A stretch of DNA of 64,000 nucleotides from Williamsia sterculiae (GTDB lineage: Bacteria > Actinomycetota > Actinomycetes > Mycobacteriales > Mycobacteriaceae). Positions 36,419 to 46,463 of the stretch are shown here, one piece after another. Within the stretch, counting starts at the first letter, position 1. Each line of letters begins with the position of its first letter. Under the pieces are notes generated by a model. The model saw only the letters and a program-made list of their open reading frames with translations. It made no database searches and had not been told where the DNA came from. Location of the stretch: NCBI RefSeq assembly GCF_900156495.1, contig NZ_FTNT01000001.1, forward strand, positions 124,001 to 188,000, in the 5' to 3' direction. Made by a program: the position numbers and the translations under genes.

Positions 36419-37470
36419 TCAGGCGGCGGTGCCGACTACGTGTGGGTCGAGTCTCATGGTTCGTCGGTTGTGGGCGGGCAGGGGTCGTCGCCTCGGGTCG
36501 ACGGTTGCGGGTGGGATGAGCCAGGGGTGGCGGTCGTGGCCGAGGAACACGTCCCATCCCTGGTGGTGCACGGCGGTGTGGCAGGACCGGCAGAGTAGGC
36601 ATCCGTTGTCGAGGATGGTCGGGCCGCCGTCGGCGTGGTGGACGATGTGGTGGCAGTCGGTCCAGGAGGCGGGTGCACCGCATTTCACGCAGCACTGATC
36701 ACGCACGATGATGGCTTTGCGTACCGCCCCGGTGAACAACCGTTTGGTCGCTGATACCGCGGTGGGTACGCATGGCTGCCCGGTCGGAGATGGACCCCAA
36801 CCACCCCAGGCGCACCGCGCTCCGATCCGCGACCGGCACGGTCACCACCACCTCGGTTCTCGGCGCACTGACCATCGCGTCGTCGGCTGCGGCGCGGACC
36901 GCGCATTCCAGGAGTTGCCCGAACGCGTCGGCGCGACGCCTGCCCGCCGACCGCGGGTCGGGTGTGCCATCCGGTAGCGGTCGTGGTCGTGATGCGGTGT
37001 CGACCGCGCAGATCAACCGTTCCCCGGTGAGAACATCCAGATCGAAGCTGCCCTGCAGGCGCCCGTCGTCACCCTGATGCCAGCCCATCTCGTTCAACGA
37101 GACGTCCTCAGCGGCCGAGATGGTGTCCTCGTAGTCGGGTGCGGCCTCGACAGCAACCGCACGCGCCAGAGCCATCAACTCCGCGGGACTGGCACCGGAG
37201 ATTGCCTGCCCGACCCACCCGCAGACACCGATCCGCCGCGACCGGTGCCATCCCGTTGGCCACCAACAGCTCCCGCACCGTCATCCCGGACCGCTTCGCC
37301 ACACCCACCCGCTCAGCCTGCGCCGCGACCACCGCCAACAGATGATCGGTGACCGCCCGCAAACGCACCGCACCACGGATCGCGTCGACGATGTCGGCGT
37401 CCACATCATCGACCACCCTGCTATCAACCCCCAGCTGATCGACGAGCAGGTCGCCGACCTCGGTGAACAT
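36419..37470 (-). pseudogene. DUF222 / 13E12-type HNH endonuclease, frameshifted
   Basis: Three frames carry one protein. The N-terminal DUF222 part starts at ATG 37470 (MFTEVGDLLVDQLGVDS) and runs to about 37200. The frame then shifts into ISGASPAELMALARAVAV. A second shift near 36755 leads into ATKRLFTGAVRKAI and the HNH motif CVKCGAPASWTDCHHIVHH ... GCLLCRSCH. HNH residues survive, but two frameshifts and a shortened middle make it a pseudogene. This family is multicopy in mycobacteria and gordoniae. Confidence 0.82.
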
Positions 37471-37850
37471 CCCTGCGCCCACACAGTTCACCTCCCCGGT
37501 CCACACGGAATCATGTACAGCCGTTGCACCACTGCATCTCTCGCGACAACGCGGTGTCTTGCCCTTCATATCCATCTGACGAATCCGCACCGCGGTTGGT
37601 TCCACGAATACCGACTTTCGTTCGATCATTTTCCGATCCGTGGTAGGTGCTCTCGTCCGCGACCATCACGTAGATCGGCTGCGACGTGATCATTCATGCG
37701 GCCCAGACTCGTTGGACCTGCACGCCACATGTGATCGTCAAGGCTTCGTCATCACATTCCCATCGGCCCAGGGGATCAAGACCCATCTTCTGGCCGCTAT
37801 CGCCCACAGTACAAGTGGCCTCTGCTTGAGTGCATTGGCGTATGGGATAT
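37471..37850. other. Non-coding accessory stretch
   Basis: I see no credible gene. Overlapping short ORFs on both strands have no family motifs and no ribosome binding sites. Base composition is less GC-rich than the flanks, fitting decayed inserted DNA between the HNH pseudogene and the transposase remnant. Confidence 0.6.
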
Positions 37851-38190
37851 GTTCTCTGAAAAGGGGTTTCTCGAACGGGTGCTGGTTCGCACCAACGGCC
37901 GGGCGGGATGCGGCGCCTGGCTGTGTACGGGTACGACCACGAACCGATCAGCCTCTCAACCTCCGCATCCCCTTCCGAAGAGCTGCCCGGAGTCCACCGG
38001 ATCGCCTCATCACTCAAACGACGGTTGCCGGATCGCTCGACAGCGCACTGAGCGAGCAGCACTTCGACTACTACCTCGACGACGTCACCTTCAGGCTCGA
38101 TAGTCGCAACGCCAACCACCGCGGGCTCCGTTTCTACCGGCTGATCGAACAAGCAGTGAGCACAGGACCTCAACCACCACGTTACCGACG
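37851..38190 (+). pseudogene. IS1595 (ISXO2-like) transposase remnant
   Basis: Pieces in three frames follow family order: RTNGRAGCG (TDGWxGY-like), then LAVYGYDHEPISLS and EELPGVHRIASSLKRRLP, then HFDYYLDDVTFRLDSRN and GLRFYRLIEQAVSTGP. These match the C-terminal third of ISXO2/IS1595 transposases (DEFTFRFNRR region, recalled). At least two frameshifts and an in-frame stop are present. No N-terminal half or inverted ends were recognised. Confidence 0.75.
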
Positions 38191-38381
38191 AAACGTGCTG
38201 TCCTACAGCGTCGTAAGTCTGAGCACTTCCGCACAGTCCACCGGCAGACGCCGACACTGCGACCGAAGCGTCGATCCCGGACTGTGCGAGGAACCGGACT
38301 TCTCGGGCAACTGCGCCGGGCACGGTGCCAGAATCGCGGAGCCGTACCCGTCGGTGAGACAACCCGGCTAGCGTGTCTCAG

Positions 38382-39812
38382 ATGACGACACGTGTACACA
38401 CCTTCTGCGACGATGCGCTGGGTGACCTGGACGCCACCGCACTGGCGGCGGCCATACGGTCAGGTGAGATCAGCGCGGTAGAGGCTGTGGAGGCCGCAAT
38501 CGCCCGCGCGGATGTGGCGAACCGGACGCTGAACGCCATCCAGGTGAACGACTTCGACCGTGCTCGTCACCTCGCCCGCTCACCGGGGCCTGGAGTGTTC
38601 GCCGGGGTGCCGACGTTCGTCAAGGACAACACCGACGTGGCCGGTCTGCCGTCGCGGCAGGGATCCCTGGCCGTGGCGGCCACACCGGCTCGACGGCACG
38701 CCAAGTTCACCGATCAGTACTTGTCCACGGGCATGGTGGTGTTGGGCAAGTCGACCATGCCGGAGTTCGGATTCAACGCGTCCACCGAGTACGAGGCGCT
38801 CCCCCCGACCCGTAACCCGTGGAATACCGACTACTCCTGCGGTGCGTCGTCGGGCGGGTCGGCCGCATTGGTGGCCTCGGGTGTGGTGCCGATCGCGCAC
38901 GCGAACGACGGTGGTGGGTCGATCCGGATTCCCGCCGCCGCGTGCGGACTGGTGGGCCTGAAATTCACTCGCGGTCGGGAGGTCCCCGATGCGCACGCCG
39001 GTGAGATGCCCGTCAACATCGTCTCCAACGGCGTACTCAGCCGGACGGTTCGCGACACCGCGGCGTTCCTGTCGCAGGTGGAGCGGTACCGTCCGGTGCG
39101 GTCGTTGCCTCAGGTCGGTCTGGTGGCCGGTCCCTCGAATCGACGGTTGCGCATCGGGGTTGTCGGTCGCTCGCTGCCGGAGATCCCGGTGGATGCGGCC
39201 ACCTCGACGGCCCTGCACCGGGCGGCCGAGCGGTTGGCCGGTTTGGGTCACGATGTCCGCGAGGTGGGCCTGCCACTTCCGGAAGCCGAGATCCGCGCCT
39301 TCTACGATGCGTTCCTCCACTATTGGGGATTACTCGGGTTCTCGGTACAGAGATTCGGGAGCAGGGTGATGGGTGCCGGGTTCGACTCGTCGAAGACCGA
39401 GTCCCTCACCCGCGGACTCGCGACGATGTTCGTCCGCAATGCGGTGCGGACGCCGCAGGCCCTGTGGCGGCTGCGCAGGATCGAAGCCAGGGCCCGGCAG
39501 GCGTTCACCGACGTCGACGTGCTGCTGTCACCGGTGGTCGCACACACCACCCCCGAGCTGGGGTACCTGTCACCCGCCAACGGGTTCGACGTCCTCCTTC
39601 CGCGGTTGCTCGGCTACGTCGGATTCACCCCGCTGAACAACGCGACCGGTGGGCCGGCGATCTCGCTGCCGCTGGACACCACCCCGGACGGGTTGCCGTT
39701 GGGCCTGCAGCTGTCGGCGGATCACGGCGACGAGCGCACGCTGCTGGAACTGGCGTACGAGCTCGAGCAGGTATTCGGGTTCCCGCGCATCACTGGACAC
39801 CCGCCGCTCTGA
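38382..39812 (+). CDS. Amidase signature family hydrolase
   Basis: About 476 residues from ATG 38382 (GTG 38373 is an alternative three codons earlier). Seen: the catalytic lysine in TFVKDNTDVAG, the Gly/Ser signature CGASSGGSAALVASG with the cis-Ser, and the nucleophile region DGGGSIRIPAAACG. This is a Ser-cisSer-Lys amidase acting on a carboxamide that cannot be named; it is not with gatC/gatB, so a GatA role is unlikely. Confidence 0.88.
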   Translation: MTTRVHTFCDDALGDLDATALAAAIRSGEISAVEAVEAAIARADVANRTLNAIQVNDFDRARHLARSPGPGVFAGVPTFVKDNTDVAGLPSRQGSLAVAATPARRHAKFTDQYLSTGMVVLGKSTMPEFGFNASTEYEALPPTRNPWNTDYSCGASSGGSAALVASGVVPIAHANDGGGSIRIPAAACGLVGLKFTRGREVPDAHAGEMPVNIVSNGVLSRTVRDTAAFLSQVERYRPVRSLPQVGLVAGPSNRRLRIGVVGRSLPEIPVDAATSTALHRAAERLAGLGHDVREVGLPLPEAEIRAFYDAFLHYWGLLGFSVQRFGSRVMGAGFDSSKTESLTRGLATMFVRNAVRTPQALWRLRRIEARARQAFTDVDVLLSPVVAHTTPELGYLSPANGFDVLLPRLLGYVGFTPLNNATGGPAISLPLDTTPDGLPLGLQLSADHGDERTLLELAYELEQVFGFPRITGHPPL

Positions 39813-39963
39813 TTCCACACCTCGGCGCCCGCGCCGGGACATGCCGTCCGATCGACCAGGACGGGAGTACGACATCCGGGGGACATCGCCGAAGCCGCCC
39901 AGAGCACATACCCGCCGCGCAACAATGAACGCGTTGCGGACCTCGACGGAAGGGTGGGTTCTC

Positions 39964-42222
39964 GTGGTGGAGTCGGTGGTCTTGGCGGAGGTGCGCACCC
40001 CGTGTGAACTGCAGGCGGTGACCGAATGGGCCGCGAAGGCCCGTCCCGACGCGCCGGTGGTCACCCTCGACGACCTGGACGTCGGGCGCTTCGACACCGA
40101 CACCACGATGGTCCCCGCGCGCGTGGTCTGGTTGCCCCCGGTACGGAGAGGGGAACGCCGGGTCTCGGTCGCCGACGTACTGGCCTTGTCCAATCCGCGC
40201 CGCCCACCCGCGTTCCGGCAAGGGAGGATCAAGGGGCGCCATCCCGATCGAGTCCGGGTGGTGCAAGGCGAACCGGCGTCGTTGGACGAACTGCGGACCC
40301 GCTACGAGCAGCAGTCGGCCGCCGGGCAGTCGTTCACCGCATTCGTCGCGCGGCAGGCCTCGTTGACCGGGGAACGCGCCGAGCGTCAGGTCATCGGCGA
40401 CCGGTACAAGGTGCCGCGTCTCGTCGCCGACCAGATCAGTTCGTCGGCGCGATTCCAGGGCGGTGCGGCCGCGTTGGCCAGGGAACTCGGACGTCCCGCG
40501 GCCGCCGTGGCGCAGGAGGCGACCGACAAGATGTCGACCTTCGTCGCCACCCAGAGCCGGCTGATGGACGATCTCTTCTCGTCGATCTTCAGCAATCTGC
40601 ACGACAAGACCTGGTCGGTGTCCGTCGATATGAAGACCTTCGACCAATTGCGCACGATCAACAAGTCCGCGAGTCTGGTCTTCCTCCCGTCGCACCGGTC
40701 GTACGTCGATCCGCTGGTGCTGTCGGAGGTGCTGCGCAGCCACGACTTCCCGCCGAATCTGGTTCTGGGCGGCAACAACCTGTCGTTCTGGCCGGTCGGG
40801 CCGATCGCGCAGCGGGCGGGGATGATCTTCATCCGACGCAAATTCGGCAAGGACGCGGTCTACAAATTCGCCATGCGGTCGTACCTGTCGTTCATCATCG
40901 AGAAGCGATTCAACCTCGAGTGGTACATCGAGGGTGGCCGCAGCCGCACCGGAAAGCTGCGCAAGCCGATGCTCGGGTTGCTGCACTACGTGGTCGACGC
41001 GGTGGAACAGCTCGACGGGGCCGACGCCATGGTGGTGCCGACCGCCATCGTGTACGACCAGCTCCAGGAGATCGGCGCGATGGCGAAGGAGTCGGCGGGC
41101 GGTACCAAGAAGCCCGAGGGCGTCGGATGGTTGCTGAAGTACGCGAAGGCGCAGCGCACCTACCTCGGTGAGGCACGCGTGCGGTTCGGTGAACCGTTCT
41201 CTCTGCGCCAGGCGCTGGAGGATGCCGGGGACGGCAGCGCACGCTTGGAGAAGGTCGCCTTCCGGGTGATGGACGAGATCAACGCGGCCACGGCCATCTC
41301 GGCGACATCCCTCGCGGGATTCGCACTCCTCGGGGCCAGCGATCGCGCCTACACCTGTGCCGAGATCGAGGAGATCCTGGAACCGCTGCTCAAGTACATC
41401 GACGACCGCGGCCTGCCCGGTCCGGATCCTGCCCTCTGCCGCGGCCTCGGACTACGCAGCACACTGCGGGTGCTGACCAGGGAAGAGGTGCTGTCCAGGT
41501 TCGATGGCGGCCCCGAACCGGTGTGGTCGATCGCGTCGGGCAACCACGCGGTCGCGGCCTACTACCGCAACGGTGCCCTGCACCACTTCGTGAACCGCTC
41601 CATCGTCGAACTGGGTCTGCTCGCGGCCACCGACGGTGACTTCGGCGACGACCTGGACTCGGCGGAGGAGATCCTGGAGGCGGCGCGCGAGGAGGCCATG
41701 CGTCTTCGCGACCTGTTGAAATTCGAGTTCTTCTTCCCCGCCAAAGAGGGTTACATCCACCGCCTGGCCGGCGAACTCGACCTGTTGGATCCGCAGTGGC
41801 GTGATGTCACGCCGACATCGGTACGGACGGAGAAGATCCTGCGCGAACACGCGGGTGCGCTCTTCGCCCGCCGGACACTGCAACCGTTCTTCGACGCCCA
41901 GTTGGTGGTCGCCGATCTGCTGGTGCACCTGGGTGCCGAGGACCGTGAGAAGGAGGCGCTGCTGACCGACGCCCTCGGGTTGGGTCAGCAGCTCTCCTTG
42001 CAGGGCATCGTGAAGAGCAAGGACTCGGTGTCCAAGGAACTCTACGACGCCGCATATCTACTCGCCGACAACCGTGGTCTGGTGGGTGCGGAAGATCGGT
42101 CCGGTGTGTCCGCCGGACGCCGGGCGTGGTTACACGAGGTGCAACAGATCCGTTCCCGGCTGGCTCGGATCGCGACCATCGAGGCGGAACAGAATCCGGA
42201 GCCGTTGGAGGTGCCCGAGTGA
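39964..42222 (+). CDS. plsB: Glycerol-3-phosphate 1-O-acyltransferase
   Basis: About 752 residues from GTG 39964, chosen because GGAAGGG lies 9 nt upstream; ATG 39925 would add 13 residues. It acylates glycerol-3-phosphate, the first step to phospholipid and triacylglycerol. Seen: acyltransferase block I SHRSYVDP (HX4D), GGNNLSFWPVG, GMIFIRRKFG, EGGRSRTGKL and VPTAIVYDQ, in order. Gene order matches Rv2482c-Rv2484c (recalled). Its stop overlaps the next start. Confidence 0.92.
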   Translation: MVESVVLAEVRTPCELQAVTEWAAKARPDAPVVTLDDLDVGRFDTDTTMVPARVVWLPPVRRGERRVSVADVLALSNPRRPPAFRQGRIKGRHPDRVRVVQGEPASLDELRTRYEQQSAAGQSFTAFVARQASLTGERAERQVIGDRYKVPRLVADQISSSARFQGGAAALARELGRPAAAVAQEATDKMSTFVATQSRLMDDLFSSIFSNLHDKTWSVSVDMKTFDQLRTINKSASLVFLPSHRSYVDPLVLSEVLRSHDFPPNLVLGGNNLSFWPVGPIAQRAGMIFIRRKFGKDAVYKFAMRSYLSFIIEKRFNLEWYIEGGRSRTGKLRKPMLGLLHYVVDAVEQLDGADAMVVPTAIVYDQLQEIGAMAKESAGGTKKPEGVGWLLKYAKAQRTYLGEARVRFGEPFSLRQALEDAGDGSARLEKVAFRVMDEINAATAISATSLAGFALLGASDRAYTCAEIEEILEPLLKYIDDRGLPGPDPALCRGLGLRSTLRVLTREEVLSRFDGGPEPVWSIASGNHAVAAYYRNGALHHFVNRSIVELGLLAATDGDFGDDLDSAEEILEAAREEAMRLRDLLKFEFFFPAKEGYIHRLAGELDLLDPQWRDVTPTSVRTEKILREHAGALFARRTLQPFFDAQLVVADLLVHLGAEDREKEALLTDALGLGQQLSLQGIVKSKDSVSKELYDAAYLLADNRGLVGAEDRSGVSAGRRAWLHEVQQIRSRLARIATIEAEQNPEPLEVPE

Positions 42223-43706
42223 CCACCGTCGCCGAGCGCATCGGTGAGATACGCGCGGCGCCGACGGGCAAGAAGGTGGCCGCGTTCTTCGATTACGACG
42301 GGACCCTCATCGATGGGTTCTCCGCGAGTGCGATCACCCGGTCACGCATCCGTAGCATGGAATTCGGCTTCGGTGAGCTGGCCAGCGCATTGTTGATCGC
42401 TTTGCGGGGGGTCAAGTCCGAGCTGGACTACGCCGATGTCCTGGAGCTGACCCGACCCGCATTCGCCGGTCGGACGTATGCCGAACTGTTGGAGTTCGGT
42501 GATCGGTTGTTCCGGCACGAGACGGCGGCCAGGTTGCGACCGCAGATGTGGCACATCATCCGCGAACATCGCGACATGGGCCACCGCATCGTCATCGCCT
42601 CCTCGGCGACTCGCTTCCAGATCGAGCCGATCGCACGGGAGATCGAGGCCGACGACGCGTTGGCGACCGACGTCGAGGTGGTCGACGGCGTGGTCACCGG
42701 AGAGATCACCGGACGTCCGTTGTGGGGACCGGGGAAAGCCGCCGCGGTGCGGAAACTGGCTCGTGACAACGACATCGATCTGGAAGCATCCTTCGCCTAC
42801 AGCGACGGCGACGAGGACATCCCCTACCTGGAATCGGTCGGACATCCGGCCGCGGTCTCACCGCGCCGTGGGTTGCGCGCCGAGGCGGAGGAGCGCGGCT
42901 GGCCGATCATCGATCTGCGCAACCCGTCGACCGGTCTGCTGGAGTCGGCCGCACGCACCGGTGCATTTTACGGGACAGTGATCGGTTCGGCCGCACTGGG
43001 TTTCACCGGCAGCCTGCTTTCGCGCAACCGCGATGTGTTCGTCAACCTTGCCCTGCCCACCGGTACCGATCTCGGATTGGCTCTGGCCGGGGTGAACGTC
43101 TCGGTCCTCGCGGGGGAGCGATATCTGACCTCCGACCGGCCATGCGTATTCGTGTTCAACCACCAGTCCAAACTCGATGCCCCCGTGTTGATCCACCTGG
43201 TGCAGAAGAACGCGACGGGGGTCGCCAAGCAGGAGGTGAAGGGTGTCCCCGTCGTCGGCCAGATCCTCGACGCCGCGGGAGTGGTGTTCATCGACCGCAC
43301 ACACGGCAGCAAGGCGATCGAACAACTGGCCCCGGTGGTGAAGAGACTTCGGGAGGGGACGTCGTTGGTGATCTCGCCGGAAGGCACCCGCTCGCCGACC
43401 CCGCGAATCGGTCCGTTCAAGAAGGGGCCCTTCCACATCGCCATCCAGGCGGGCGTGCCGGTGGTACCGATCGTCCTGCGCAACTCCGGTGAACTGATGT
43501 GGCGTGGTGACCAGTTGATCAAACCGGGCACCGTGGAAGTGAAGGTCCTGCCTCCGGTGGATACGTCGGACTGGCGGCCGGAGAACGTGGGCGAGTATGC
43601 CGACCAGGTGCGGCGGATGTTCATCGACACGCTGACCGAATGGCCGGTCGAGACGTTCGAGGACGGCCGGATGACCCGATCGGTGACGGTGGTGGAGCAG
43701 TCATGA
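42219..43706 (+). CDS. HAD phosphatase - PlsC (1-acylglycerol-3-phosphate acyltransferase) fusion
   Basis: 495 residues from GTG 42219, overlapping plsB by 4 bp (GTGA). The N-terminal HAD-IB phosphatase-like domain has FFDYDGTLIDG, SSATRFQIEP and YSDGDEDIPYLE. The C-terminal acyltransferase has NHQSKLDAP (HX4D), GVVFIDRTHG, PEGTRSPTPR and VPIVLRNSGE. It may combine lysophosphatidate acylation with phosphatidate-type dephosphorylation toward diacylglycerol, as proposed for Rv2483c. Next gene overlaps by ATGA. Confidence 0.9.
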   Translation: MTTVAERIGEIRAAPTGKKVAAFFDYDGTLIDGFSASAITRSRIRSMEFGFGELASALLIALRGVKSELDYADVLELTRPAFAGRTYAELLEFGDRLFRHETAARLRPQMWHIIREHRDMGHRIVIASSATRFQIEPIAREIEADDALATDVEVVDGVVTGEITGRPLWGPGKAAAVRKLARDNDIDLEASFAYSDGDEDIPYLESVGHPAAVSPRRGLRAEAEERGWPIIDLRNPSTGLLESAARTGAFYGTVIGSAALGFTGSLLSRNRDVFVNLALPTGTDLGLALAGVNVSVLAGERYLTSDRPCVFVFNHQSKLDAPVLIHLVQKNATGVAKQEVKGVPVVGQILDAAGVVFIDRTHGSKAIEQLAPVVKRLREGTSLVISPEGTRSPTPRIGPFKKGPFHIAIQAGVPVVPIVLRNSGELMWRGDQLIKPGTVEVKVLPPVDTSDWRPENVGEYADQVRRMFIDTLTEWPVETFEDGRMTRSVTVVEQS

Positions 43707-45199
43707 CCGGTGACGCGAACGATTCTCCAGAGGAGACGACGGCGACCACCGATGCCTCCGGCGCGGACACCGACAGAGCACTGGACTGGGCCACCGAACC
43801 GCATATGAGCCCGGTCGATGCGTTGATGTGGCGAGGTGACGCCGACCGGCGACTGCGGGGCACCATCAGCATGCTGGAGATCTATGATCGTCTCCCCGAT
43901 CAGCGTCGGTTCATGGCGGCGCACGAATGGGCGAGCCGGATGGCACCGCGGTTTCGTCAGCGGGTCATCGACTCACCGTTCGGGACCGGAACGCCGAGTT
44001 GGTCGATCGACCCCGAGTTCGACCTGCACTATCACGTACGCCGGATCAGACTCGCCGGTGACGGTTCGATGCGGGAACTGTTGACGGTGTGTGAGCAACT
44101 CGCGATGACCGCTCTGGACCCGACCCGCCCGCCGTGGGAGGCCACGCTGATCGAAGGGTTGCCCGAGGGCAAGGCCGCGTACTTCCTCAAGGCGCATCAT
44201 GCCCTCACCGATGGGCTGGGGGCGATCATCGGTTTGGCGCAACTGCATTCGACGTCGCGGGAGCCCAGCCCGAACAAGCCCCAACCCCCTAATCCGAATC
44301 CGAAGAACGTCTCCGCATTGGATGTCCTCGGGCGTCAACTCGTCGAGGAGCTGCAGCGGCTGCCGCGACGTGCCGAGATGACGGCCAAAGGGGTGTGGGC
44401 GCTGTCGAACCCGAGGCGCGCATTGCGTGAGACCCTGCGGTACGGGCGGTCGGTACCGCGTGTCGCGGGCCTGGTGAGTCCACCGGGATCACCGCTGCTG
44501 GCCAGGCGCAGTGTGTCGTGGCGGTTCAGCGCATTCGAGGTCCCCCTGGCAGATCTGAAGGCCGCGGCGAAGGCGAGCAGAGCATCGGTGAACGACGTCT
44601 ACGTCGCCGGACTGATCGGGGGGTTCCGGCTGTACCACGAGAAGTTACATGTCTCGGTGGACACCATCCCGGTGGCCATCCCGATCTCCGTACGACGGCC
44701 CGACGATGCGAAGGGTGGTAACCGGATCGCCGTCGGGCGCCTCGCGGCGCCCCTGAACATCGACGACCCTTTCGAGCGGGTGTTGACCATCCGCGAACAG
44801 GTGCGGGTGGCGCGGACCGAGCCGGCGGTCGATCTGTTCAACACCCTCGGCGCGGTACTGGCGTGGTTGCCGGGGCAGGTGATCGCGCAGTTCAGCGGTA
44901 CCACCGCCGGGAACGACCTGCAGGCGAGCAACGTCCCCGGCATCCCGTGGGAGACCTATGTCGCCGGCGCCAAAGTCGAACGGATGTTTCCCTTTGGCCC
45001 TTTGCCCGGGTGTGCGGTGATGGCGACGATGATCTCGCACAACGGCATCGGTTGTATCGGTATCAATCAGGACGCGGCGTCGATCACCGAGCCGGAACTG
45101 TTCGCGGACTGCTTGGTCGACGGGTTCAACGAGGTGCTGGCGCTGGCGGCCGACGACGGATCCGATGTGGTGCCCGGGATGTTGACGCGAGTGGTCTGA
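43703..45199 (+). CDS. WS/DGAT acyltransferase (Rv2484c-like)
   Basis: 498 residues from ATG 43703, coupled to the PlsC fusion. Active site HHALTDG (HHxxxDG) in LKAHHALTDGLGA; SVNDVYVAGLIGGFR and ASNVPGIPWETYVAGA are typical. An acidic, Thr-rich N-terminus of ~35 residues precedes the fold, and an unusual Pro/Asn linker (NKPQPPNPNPKN) lies after residue ~185. It would acylate diacylglycerol to triacylglycerol, completing the pathway of the two upstream enzymes. Confidence 0.9.
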   Translation: MTGDANDSPEETTATTDASGADTDRALDWATEPHMSPVDALMWRGDADRRLRGTISMLEIYDRLPDQRRFMAAHEWASRMAPRFRQRVIDSPFGTGTPSWSIDPEFDLHYHVRRIRLAGDGSMRELLTVCEQLAMTALDPTRPPWEATLIEGLPEGKAAYFLKAHHALTDGLGAIIGLAQLHSTSREPSPNKPQPPNPNPKNVSALDVLGRQLVEELQRLPRRAEMTAKGVWALSNPRRALRETLRYGRSVPRVAGLVSPPGSPLLARRSVSWRFSAFEVPLADLKAAAKASRASVNDVYVAGLIGGFRLYHEKLHVSVDTIPVAIPISVRRPDDAKGGNRIAVGRLAAPLNIDDPFERVLTIREQVRVARTEPAVDLFNTLGAVLAWLPGQVIAQFSGTTAGNDLQASNVPGIPWETYVAGAKVERMFPFGPLPGCAVMATMISHNGIGCIGINQDAASITEPELFADCLVDGFNEVLALAADDGSDVVPGMLTRVV

Positions 45200-45202
45200 G
45201 CG

Positions 45203-46270
45203 TCAGGCGCGCACCGGCGCGGGCAACTGCAGGCCTTCCTCGGCCATGACCCGACGCAACCAGTCGGGGCGGTTGGTGATCAATCCGTCGACGCCGAGTC
45301 GGATCAGGCGCCGCATGGTCGCGGGATCATCCACCGTCCACGGGATCACCTCGAGGTGCCGCGCGTGGGCAGAGGCAACCATCTGTGCATCGGGGTACAA
45401 CGTGAAGTCGGGGTCACCGAGTTTGCCCTCCTGCGGGAACCCCTGCACCGGTGAGATCGCGGTGACTCCGGGTATCGCGGCTGCGGCGGTCACCAGATCA
45501 CCACCGAAGTCGTCGGCGTCGAGCCCGCCGAGCCAGGGCGACTTGCCCGGTTGGCCGACCTGCAAGAAGTCACGATTGGTGAGGGCGACGAGGGGCAGGC
45601 GCGGGTCGAGACGGTGCATCACCCGCAGCGCGCCCCAATCGAAGCTCTGGATGGTCACCTGATCGCGCAGCCCGGAGCGGGCGATCTCGTCGTGAACGCG
45701 GCGTACGAAGTGGTCGCGCGGTGCGGTCTCCGTGGGGGTACCCGCCTCGACCTTGGTCTCGACGTTCATCTTCACGCGGTGCGCATGGGTCCGCTTGATG
45801 AGGTCGAACACATCGTGGAGCTGGATCAGCTTTGCCCCGGCGATCTGCTGCTGGTCGGGGAACTGTGGCGATCGGTGGTAGCCACAGTCGAGAGTCCCGA
45901 TCTGGGCGAAGGTCAGGTCTTTGATCAGCTTCCCGACGTAGGGGAAGGCGGGATCATCGGGGAACAACGGTGCGGTGTCGCGGCACTTGTCGCCGCTGAT
46001 GCGGCGGTCGTGGCTGACGATCACCTTGTCGTCGCGGCTGATCTGGGTGTCCAGCTCGAGCGTGCTCACGCCGAGTCGCAGCGCCTTCGCGAACGCCTGC
46101 GGGGTGCTCTCGGTGGTGAGGCCGGCACCGCCGCGGTGGGCCTGCAGGTCGAATCCGGTTCGAGGAGTTGCGGCGACTGTCGGGGTGGTCATGGCGCCGA
46201 GGACGGTGGCGCTGGTGAGCGCGGCCAGGATCATGCCGCTGGTGGTCAGGAGTCGACGGCGACGAGGCAT
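45203..46270 (-). CDS. Exported glycerophosphodiester phosphodiesterase
   Basis: 355 residues. The N-terminus has a twin-Arg/Lys-rich n-region (MPRRRRLLTTSG), a hydrophobic core and an Ala-rich cleavage region (TVAATP), so it is secreted; a Tat route is possible. GDPD motifs: AHRGGAGLTTEST, LELDTQISRDDKVIVSHD, and the WTVDDPATMRRLIRLGVDGLITNRPD ending (split here by description; WTVDDPATMR and GVDGLITNRP). It hydrolyses glycerophosphodiesters to glycerol-3-phosphate. It converges with the WS/DGAT gene 3 nt apart. Confidence 0.88.
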   Translation of the reverse strand: MPRRRRLLTTSGMILAALTSATVLGAMTTPTVAATPRTGFDLQAHRGGAGLTTESTPQAFAKALRLGVSTLELDTQISRDDKVIVSHDRRISGDKCRDTAPLFPDDPAFPYVGKLIKDLTFAQIGTLDCGYHRSPQFPDQQQIAGAKLIQLHDVFDLIKRTHAHRVKMNVETKVEAGTPTETAPRDHFVRRVHDEIARSGLRDQVTIQSFDWGALRVMHRLDPRLPLVALTNRDFLQVGQPGKSPWLGGLDADDFGGDLVTAAAAIPGVTAISPVQGFPQEGKLGDPDFTLYPDAQMVASAHARHLEVIPWTVDDPATMRRLIRLGVDGLITNRPDWLRRVMAEEGLQLPAPVRA

Positions 46271-46383
46271 GGGTCTGGTTCTACTCTGCGACCTCCGTGG
46301 TCGTGTGCCGTCGAGGTGTCGTGCGGGTGAGCATCACACCAACTCGGTGCATGGAGCCGGTGGCGGTGCATCGGTCACCAGGC

Positions 46384-46414
46384 TTGACCGTGCCGTAAGG
46401 GCATGGTTTTGACT
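46384..46414 (+). promoter_or_regulatory. MerR-type promoter with dyad operator
   Basis: The dyad ACCGTGCC-GTAAG-GGCATGGT (46387-46407, one mismatch) lies between TTGACC (-35, 46384-46389) and TTGACT (-10, 46409-46414), with a 19-bp spacer. An over-long spacer filled by a dyad is the MerR-activator arrangement. It is 50 nt before the MerR gene, suggesting autoregulation. Confidence 0.55.
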
Positions 46415-46463
46415 GGGATGCGTAACCGTCAGAACCACCTTAGAAGCCGACACGAGGAGCAAC

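Noticed and set aside
37640-38371. Opposed 243- and 222-codon frames
   Set aside because: Only the part with transposase motifs is meaningful and it is broken over three frames; neither full ORF looks like a gene.
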